From contig WAPD01000097.1 of the NCBI GenBank assembly GCA_015520875.1, forward strand, positions 1 to 10,107: DNA of 10,107 nt. The letters are read 5' to 3'. Shown piece after piece: positions 5,299-10,107 of the stretch. How positions within the stretch are numbered: position 1 is the first letter of the stretch; each line of letters opens with the position of its first letter. The notes beneath the pieces are model-generated. The model saw only the letters and a list, made by a program, of their open reading frames with translations, was not told the origin of the DNA and searched no databases. A program made the translations under genes and the position numbers. Origin of the DNA: Microcaldota archaeon (GTDB lineage Archaea > Micrarchaeota > Micrarchaeia > Anstonellales > J096).

Positions 5299-6730
5299 TG
5301 TAGTTTCCTAACTGGGATTTTTCTTTAACTAACACTGAAACAGAAAATGGTTTATAACAGGTTTTTGTGAAGTTCAATGAATGCATTCCAGGAGTTAAAT
5401 TCAATGTAGTGTTCCCTTTCACATTATAACCTTTTCCATCCACCTTTAGAATGGCGTTTGTCGGATTGCCGTCCATGTCATAAACGCTTACATATATTAA
5501 TTCACCTTCTTTTACTTCTAAAGGTTGTACAGTTATGTTTAGCTCATCAAGAGGACCTTGGGAAGTTCTCACTATCCTCACAGTATCTGTTATCTCTCTG
5601 TAGTTACCGAAGCTGGATAAACACTTTAAGGTATGTTCTCCGTAACTATATTCTCTAGGGTTTATCTCTATGTTGTTTTTTAGATCTCCAGGAAGTGTTT
5701 TATTGTCTATCACAATTGTAGGTTTGGAAATAAAATAGCTTCCGGAAATGTTAATAGGCTTACAATACATTAGATAAACTCTTTTATTAAAGTAACATGA
5801 AGGTGCTGTGTATATCTCTAGACTTTTGTCTGTTAAAACGTAAAAAATGTTCAAAGGTCTGTAGAATTGGATTTGTTTTCCCTTGAAGTTATAACCTCCT
5901 TTTATAATATCTTTATAAAGATAGGTTTTATTTACTCCTTCTATAAACCACATATCTCCTGATTTTATTGCGTTAATCCAGATAGGGTTCTCCATTGGCA
6001 TTCCAGAGCTTTCATTATAAGTGTGAACATATAGTTTTCCGTCATAGAATGTTGCACCATATACTGTTGTTTTCATTCTAATGTCATCATAGAAGGCGTT
6101 GTTAAAGGAGATCACATAAAGGTGTTCATTCCATGGGATAAGGAAATGTGTTTCATTAAATGTGATAGGCCCTTTTGGTAATATGGAAAGAGGATAGATA
6201 GTATCGGTTGTTAAAATAGATATGTTTTTCAATTTGTTTTGATAGGTATTGTAAATTAAAAATCCTCCAGGAAACTCCCTTAATTTAATATCGCTTTTAC
6301 TACCCCCCCTATAAAGTGTTTCGTTTAAAATGGAGCTGAAATTTGTTCCAAGAGTATAAATATATAATTTTCCTCTATCTATGTTAAAACCCCAATTTGT
6401 TCCATTTTTTCTATAGATGTATCTTAGGATGGCAGGAGCAGGTTTTGTAAAACTCTCATAACCCATACCTTTAATGGTAAAAAACACCAATTTATCTCCG
6501 GCCGGAGCTATTATGTAATTTGGATAAAAAACAGCAGGACCTGTTATAATAGCAGGTCTTTCATAAAAATGATACAAAGAACCATTTTGATACAAAACAT
6601 GTAAACCATTAGAAGCTACCAACAAAATCTTAGAACCTTCTATTTTGAAATTATAAGCAGTAGCATTATCTAAATTATATTCGGCAATGGGAGCAGCAAA
6701 TATCAAAGAGAGGAAAAAAAGAAAAATCAT
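5219..6730 (-). CDS. Secreted, membrane-anchored surface protein (beta-rich, C-terminal TM)
   Basis: The 503-residue product starts with a signal peptide (MIFLFFLSLIFAAPIA) and ends with one transmembrane helix (about 478-497) and a short Lys-Lys tail, so most of it should lie outside the cell. Residues of about 20-340 are a long beta-rich region with repeated aromatic/Gly strands, possibly a propeller. Cysteines cluster further on, and an Ig- or carboxypeptidase-regulatory-like domain (V-Y-D-M-D-G-N-P pattern) precedes the helix. About 15 N-x-S/T sequons are visible, consistent with glycosylation. I chose the ATG at 6728-6730, which overlaps the rpl11 stop (ATGA) and puts the signal peptide at the N-terminus. 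An in-frame ATG 72 bp upstream would add a charged, Cys-containing leader inside rpl11. No specific function is recognised. Confidence 0.8.
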   Translation of the reverse strand: MIFLFFLSLIFAAPIAEYNLDNATAYNFKIEGSKILLVASNGLHVLYQNGSLYHFYERPAIITGPAVFYPNYIIAPAGDKLVFFTIKGMGYESFTKPAPAILRYIYRKNGTNWGFNIDRGKLYIYTLGTNFSSILNETLYRGGSKSDIKLREFPGGFLIYNTYQNKLKNISILTTDTIYPLSILPKGPITFNETHFLIPWNEHLYVISFNNAFYDDIRMKTTVYGATFYDGKLYVHTYNESSGMPMENPIWINAIKSGDMWFIEGVNKTYLYKDIIKGGYNFKGKQIQFYRPLNIFYVLTDKSLEIYTAPSCYFNKRVYLMYCKPINISGSYFISKPTIVIDNKTLPGDLKNNIEINPREYSYGEHTLKCLSSFGNYREITDTVRIVRTSQGPLDELNITVQPLEVKEGELIYVSVYDMDGNPTNAILKVDGKGYNVKGNTTLNLTPGMHSLNFTKTCYKPFSVSVLVKEKSQLGNYIRIGLGLVLLAIVGLLAYLKFVKKAI

Positions 6731-7182
6731 AGTCCCTCTATTGCATCCACATTTATTTCTCTTGGGTTTTTCCCATCTACAGTTACTCCCATGCTCAAAC
6801 AAGTTCCAAGAATTTCTTTAACCCTTGCCTTTATGGATTTAGCTTCTGATTTTCCATATGTGCTCTTTGCTATCTCTATGATTTTTTCTAATGGAATGTC
6901 TCCTGCAACTTCTGTTCCAGCAGCCCCAGAACCCTTTTCTATTCCTATTTCCTTTTTTATCAATTCAGCGGTTGGAGGAACTCCGACTTCAATTTCGTAT
7001 TCTTGACCTTCGTACCTTATAACAACAGGTACTTTTATGCCTTTAAATGAAGCTGTTGCCTCGTTTATCTTTTTTATTACTTCTCCTACGTTTAGCTTAG
7101 CAGCACTAAGTGCAGGTCCCAATGGTGGCATTGGTTTAGCATTACCACCCTCAACGATTGCTTTAATCTCCTTTTTTACCAT
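6727..7182 (-). CDS. rpl11: Large ribosomal subunit protein uL11
   Basis: uL11 forms the base of the ribosomal stalk, binds the GTPase-associated region of 23S rRNA and helps recruit translation factors. The N-terminal domain carries the hallmark PPLGPAL (19-25) and the K-I-K-V-P-V strand. The C-terminal RNA-binding domain shows AAGTEVAGDI, the KSIKARVKEILGTCLSMGV segment (115-133) and a final VDGKNPREI. At 151 residues it is near the usual archaeal length of about 160. The gene has its own promoter in a 49-bp divergent gap. It is followed by a surface-protein gene rather than by the L1, L10 and P1 stalk genes, with which it is often clustered. Confidence 0.97.
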   Translation of the reverse strand: MVKKEIKAIVEGGNAKPMPPLGPALSAAKLNVGEVIKKINEATASFKGIKVPVVIRYEGQEYEIEVGVPPTAELIKKEIGIEKGSGAAGTEVAGDIPLEKIIEIAKSTYGKSEAKSIKARVKEILGTCLSMGVTVDGKNPREINVDAIEGL

Positions 7183-7204
7183 GCTTAGATTTTATGCTTA
7201 ATGA

Positions 7205-7213
7205 TTTAAAATA
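7205..7213. promoter_or_regulatory. Shared bidirectional TATA element for rpl11 and GGGP synthase
   Basis: The 49-bp gap has a single A/T element, TTTAAAATATAT on the plus strand. Its palindromic core TTTAAA (7205-7210) is centred 25.5 bp before the rpl11 ATG and 24.5 bp before the GTG of the divergent gene. Either orientation can therefore give a leaderless mRNA. No second TATA-like sequence fits the spacing. Confidence 0.6.
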
Positions 7214-7231
7214 TATCCTCTAAAGTAAAGT

Positions 7232-7972
7232 GTGAGCGTCCATAACTACATTCAAGAAAAGATAAAAAGAGGAGAAAAGCTGTTGTTTGCTGTTATAGAC
7301 CCTGCAGATTATCCCTCTATAGATGATGCTGTTAATACTGCAGAAAAGGCCTATGAAGCTGAATTTGATGCTATTTTAGTGGGAGGTTCTACAGAAGTGC
7401 AAGGTTATTTATTAGATGAAACGGTTAAGCGCATTAAGGAAAGGATCTCATTGCCTGTTATTCTATTCCCTGGAAATATTGGAACGATAACTCCGCATGC
7501 AGATGCCATGTATTTCATGTCCTTGTTAAATTCCAGGAACCCTTATTGGATTACAAAGGTGCAATTGTTGGCATTACCTGTGCTAAAAAGAATAGGTTTA
7601 GAATTGCTTTCCACAGCCTATGTGGTTGTGGAACCTGGTGGAACAGTGGGTTGGGTTGGAGAAGTTGATTTAGTGCCTCAGGATAAGCCTAAATTGTTGG
7701 CCGGTTTTGCCATGTTAGCCCAAGAAATAGGTTATAAATATTTTTTATCAGATGTTGGAAGTAATGCTCCTTCTCATGTGCCTTTAGAAGCTATTGCAAA
7801 GGTTAAGAAAGCAGCACCTAATTTAACATATATTGTTGCAGGGGGTGTAAAAACACCTGAGCAATTAAAGAAAATCTATGAAGCAGGCGCAGATATAGTC
7901 CAAATAGGAACCGTTTTAGAAAAAGGAGAAAATCCCCGTAATTTTTCCAAGGTTAGGGATTTATGGAAATAG
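7232..7972 (+). CDS. Geranylgeranylglyceryl phosphate (GGGP) synthase
   Basis: The enzyme joins geranylgeranyl diphosphate to sn-glycerol-1-phosphate, the first committed step of archaeal ether-lipid synthesis. The 246-residue TIM barrel shows IDPAD (22-26; Asp23 fits the Mg-binding position), LVGGS (49-53), PGNIGTITPHADAMYF (80-95) leading into SLLNSRNPYW, the TAYVVVEPGGTVGWVG segment (128-143) and the phosphate-binding VAGGVKT (202-208). The NPYW and VGWVG features suit the group II type of the family. At the usual Y-L-E-A-G-S-G-A loop this protein has L-S-D-V-G-S-N-A (172-179), with Asp174 in place of the catalytic Glu. The start is GTG, supported by the TATA spacing. It overlaps herA by 10 bp. 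Confidence 0.93.
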   Translation: MSVHNYIQEKIKRGEKLLFAVIDPADYPSIDDAVNTAEKAYEAEFDAILVGGSTEVQGYLLDETVKRIKERISLPVILFPGNIGTITPHADAMYFMSLLNSRNPYWITKVQLLALPVLKRIGLELLSTAYVVVEPGGTVGWVGEVDLVPQDKPKLLAGFAMLAQEIGYKYFLSDVGSNAPSHVPLEAIAKVKKAAPNLTYIVAGGVKTPEQLKKIYEAGADIVQIGTVLEKGENPRNFSKVRDLWK

Positions 7973-9372
7973 GCTTTGTTATTTCAGGAGCTAATACAAA
8001 ACAATTTCAATTTGTTATAAAGGATAAAGCCAAGGTTGGAGATTATGTTAAGGTTGGAACTGTTTTAGGACAAATCTCCGAAATAGAGATTGTAAATGAG
8101 CATCTATCGGACCAACTTGCCTTTGTTTTAGGAGATGAATTATTGAACCATTATCCGATTAAAGATAATCTTGTGAGGATAGCTACTGTTGAAATTTTAG
8201 GGAACTATGACCCAACAAAAGAAGAAAAATATGTTCCATTAACTTATCCGCCAGAGCCTGGTTCCAAGGTTTTTATGGCACCTCTGGAAGAAGTAAAAGA
8301 CCTCTTGAATATATTGGAAAAAGAGCATTCCATAGATGTGGGAACACTAAGGGGCTATAAAGAAAAGATATTTTTGGATGTGGAAAAATTGATAGGGAAG
8401 CATTTATCTGTTTTGGCGATGTCGGGAGCGGGTAAAAGCAATTTTGTTTCTGTTGTTATTGATGAATTGATGAAAAAAGGAAATGAGTTTCCTATTGTTT
8501 TGTTGGACATTCATGGAGAATATTTGGGTTTTGAGAAAAAATATGGAAAAAGAACGATGGTTTATCCCCACCATAGGATAAAACTGAGCTTTGAAGAATT
8601 TGAACCCGGTATTGTTAGGGATTTGGTTGGAACAACCGAGCCAATTGAATATCTTTTGACATCCTTAATTCAAGGCAATAATTTTCAATCCTTGGATGAG
8701 CTTATAACCTATGTAGAGGGCATTAAGAAGAAATCTAAGGAGGTAAAGGCCCTTGAATGGAGACTAAAAAGAATAAAACAATTGGGACTGTTTCAGGATA
8801 CACCATTTCCTTCTTTGGAAGATATTAAAATAGGGTCATTAACATTGTTTGATTTTTCTGAGGTATCAGACAACCGAAAATTATCTATTTATTCATATAT
8901 ACTGTTGAAAAGGTTGTTTGAGGCCAGAAGGTTAAACAAAATACCTCCTTTAATAGTGGTGCTTGAAGAGGCTCATAATTTAGCTCCTGAGCATGCAGAA
9001 GCAAAACTTTCCAGAAGGATCATAGAAAAAATAGCGAGGGAAGGGAGGAAATTTGGAATGTTTTTGATTGTTGTATCGCAGAGACCTGCTTATCTAAGCC
9101 AAACATTGTTAGCCCAAATGAATGTGCAAACCATCTTAAGAATAACCAATCCCCATGATTTGCAATATATCTCCCAAACTTCTGAGCATATTTCATCAAA
9201 TGCTTTGAAACAAATACCTTCATTGGTGCCTGGAGAGGCTTTGTTAATCGGTTATGCTAGATTTCCAATTTATATAAAGACAAAGCGCAGGGATCCTAAG
9301 ATAGAAGAAGTAAGGAACAAAAGGCCCTACCAAATGCTTTCTGAATTCTTAGAACAAGACTCTCTATATTAA
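7963..9372 (+). CDS. herA: HerA-family DNA translocase/helicase
   Basis: HerA is a hexameric FtsK-like ATPase that pumps DNA and, with the nuclease NurA and Mre11-Rad50, resects DNA ends in archaea. Residues 1-100 form the HAS-barrel (start MEIGFVISG, with strands through RIATVEILGNY). The ATPase core has Walker A A-M-S-G-A-G-K-S-N (152-160), the strand LLDIHGEY (180-187), Walker B LIVVLEEAHNLAP (330-342, with paired Glu335-Glu336), an REGRKFG segment (359-365) and the S-Q-R-P motif (372-375) followed by QTILRITNPHDLQYI. At 469 residues it is close to the usual 500. The ATG lies in the last codons of GGGP synthase, so the two are co-transcribed. No nurA, mre11 or rad50 is in this window. Confidence 0.93.
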   Translation: MEIGFVISGANTKQFQFVIKDKAKVGDYVKVGTVLGQISEIEIVNEHLSDQLAFVLGDELLNHYPIKDNLVRIATVEILGNYDPTKEEKYVPLTYPPEPGSKVFMAPLEEVKDLLNILEKEHSIDVGTLRGYKEKIFLDVEKLIGKHLSVLAMSGAGKSNFVSVVIDELMKKGNEFPIVLLDIHGEYLGFEKKYGKRTMVYPHHRIKLSFEEFEPGIVRDLVGTTEPIEYLLTSLIQGNNFQSLDELITYVEGIKKKSKEVKALEWRLKRIKQLGLFQDTPFPSLEDIKIGSLTLFDFSEVSDNRKLSIYSYILLKRLFEARRLNKIPPLIVVLEEAHNLAPEHAEAKLSRRIIEKIAREGRKFGMFLIVVSQRPAYLSQTLLAQMNVQTILRITNPHDLQYISQTSEHISSNALKQIPSLVPGEALLIGYARFPIYIKTKRRDPKIEEVRNKRPYQMLSEFLEQDSLY

Positions 9373-10107
9373 CAAATATCCTGGGACTTTGATGTCTTTT
9401 TTGCTCAATTTTGAAGGCGTCTTTATCTCTCCTTTTTCATCTGTTACCAATGTTGTTTTATTAATAATTACTTTAACGTTCTTTAGAGGACTGCCCCATA
9501 GTGTTTTTAGTTTTATGGATTTATCGCGGATCTCTAAGCGTGCTACTCTTAACAATGCTATCAAAAGTATCAAAAGAGGTATTATAAGGGTTAGGGAAGG
9601 TAATGTTTGAGTTATTGCCCCTATGTATGACCCAGACCCGGTTCCTTTGATGTTTTCTAGTTTGGTTTCTTTTATAGATGTGTTTTCTGAAGATTGTTCA
9701 GAAGTTTTGTTTGATGGTTTTGTTTTATTGACGGAATTATTATTTCTTGATAGGACTCTCCCTTCAGTTTCAGACCTTCCTGTTAGTTCTCCAGATGATA
9801 CAGTTGAAGTGTTATGGGAAACAATGTTTCCTGAATTAGTAGTATTAGGACTTGTTGTGTTATTTGTTCCATTTAAGGAAACGTTTGATGTGTTGTTAGT
9901 AATGTTTAATGTCCCGTTTGTGAGATTTTGAGTTGTGTTATTTGAAAGATTTCCGGTTATTGTGATATTTGGAACGATTATTCTAAATGTGGAACTATCG
10001 CTATCATAACCGTTTTGACCATCATCACAAACAACATCAAATCTATATGTTCCAGGATTTAATGTTTCTGTGAAATTATAGTTTTCATATAACTCAAAAT
10101 CTCCAGA
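9364..10107 (-). CDS. Partial surface protein: Asn/Thr/Ser-rich stalk, TM helix, cytoplasmic-side beta domain (5' end outside window)
   Basis: One continuous minus-strand frame of 247 codons runs from the right edge to a TAG at 9364-9366. The visible part begins with the end of an Ig-like or PKD-like beta domain (to about residue 46, pattern NPGTYRFDVVCDDG). A low-complexity stalk (about 47-165) rich in Asn, Thr and Ser follows, with most of about 20 N-x-S/T sequons. Next come a hydrophobic helix (about 169-188) and a final 59-residue domain with a W-G-S-P-L-K-N-V-K-V and T-D-E-K-G-E-I pattern like carboxypeptidase-regulatory folds. Exported N-terminal parts and a single anchor make it a likely S-layer-type or adhesin-like glycoprotein. 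The end overlaps herA by 9 bp, convergent. The true start is outside the window. Confidence 0.8.
   Translation of the reverse strand, partial: SGDFELYENYNFTETLNPGTYRFDVVCDDGQNGYDSDSSTFRIIVPNITITGNLSNNTTQNLTNGTLNITNNTSNVSLNGTNNTTSPNTTNSGNIVSHNTSTVSSGELTGRSETEGRVLSRNNNSVNKTKPSNKTSEQSSENTSIKETKLENIKGTGSGSYIGAITQTLPSLTLIIPLLILLIALLRVARLEIRDKSIKLKTLWGSPLKNVKVIINKTTLVTDEKGEIKTPSKLSKKDIKVPGYLLI
9394..9399 (+). terminator. T-run after herA
   Basis: A T6 run lies about 22 nt after the herA stop codon, followed by a second, shorter T-run. It suits archaeal T-tract termination of the GGGP synthase - herA transcript and lies inside the 3' end of the convergent surface-protein gene. The evidence is position and composition only. 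Confidence 0.3.

Noticed and set aside
6731..6802. N-terminal extension of the surface protein to an upstream in-frame ATG
   Set aside because: The extension lies wholly within rpl11, is charged and would bury the clear signal peptide. The ATG at 6728-6730 overlaps the rpl11 stop codon as expected for coupling.
9364..9573. A short 69-residue minus-strand gene starting at a TTG
   Set aside because: The frame is open without a stop to the right edge, and the upstream codons encode the stalk and most of the transmembrane helix, so this is only the end of a longer protein.
9623..9931. Plus-strand open frame of 102 codons
   Set aside because: It is the antisense of the Asn/Thr/Ser-rich stalk. 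Its Val/Leu/Phe-heavy composition is what the complement of that codon use gives, and it has no ribosome-binding site.

Overview
The window is archaeal. It encodes transcription factor E, an archaeal-type (class I) CCA-adding enzyme, archaeal ribosomal protein uL11, geranylgeranylglyceryl phosphate (GGGP) synthase of ether-lipid synthesis, a HerA DNA translocase and a PAC2-family proteasome chaperone. The DNA is AT-rich and tightly packed, with many overlapping gene ends and short intergenic gaps. Together with several shortened or divergent core proteins this suggests a small-genome lineage such as a DPANN archaeon or a deep euryarchaeote, but I cannot name the lineage from this sequence.

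Layout from left to right. (1) Positions 74-2331, minus strand: a tfe - flavin/NAD(P) oxidoreductase - cca operon. A partial plus-strand frame at the left edge (1-183) converges on the end of cca. (2) Position 2408 onward, plus strand: an alkaline-phosphatase-superfamily protein divergent from tfe. Its end meets a second minus-strand operon at 3292-4809 (two-TM DUF2892-like protein with a long charged tail - PAC2 chaperone ending in a proteasome-docking-type HbYX motif - small TPR-like protein). (3) Positions 4810-5218: the only gene-poor interval, about 409 bp. On the plus strand it holds a 37-codon reading frame with an excellent Shine-Dalgarno sequence, followed at once by a second small frame (5080-5298). 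Neither is recognised. (4) Positions 5219-7182, minus strand: rpl11 coupled through an ATGA overlap to a secreted, membrane-anchored protein of 503 residues. (5) Positions 7232-9372, plus strand: GGGP synthase and herA, overlapping by 10 bp. (6) Position 9364 to the right edge, minus strand: the C-terminal part of a heavily sequon-rich, membrane-anchored surface protein.

Regulation is readable from the sequence. The first gene of each complete operon has a TATA-like element centred about 25 bp before its start codon, which predicts leaderless mRNAs. Several internal genes instead carry Shine-Dalgarno sequences or overlap the gene before them. The rpl11/GGGP synthase gap is especially neat: one palindromic TTTAAA core lies almost equidistant from the two divergent start codons. 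Functionally the window mixes information processing (TFE, CCA, uL11, HerA), proteostasis (PAC2), membrane lipid synthesis (GGGPS) and cell-surface glycoprotein-like proteins. I see no mobile element, CRISPR array, tRNA or rRNA.
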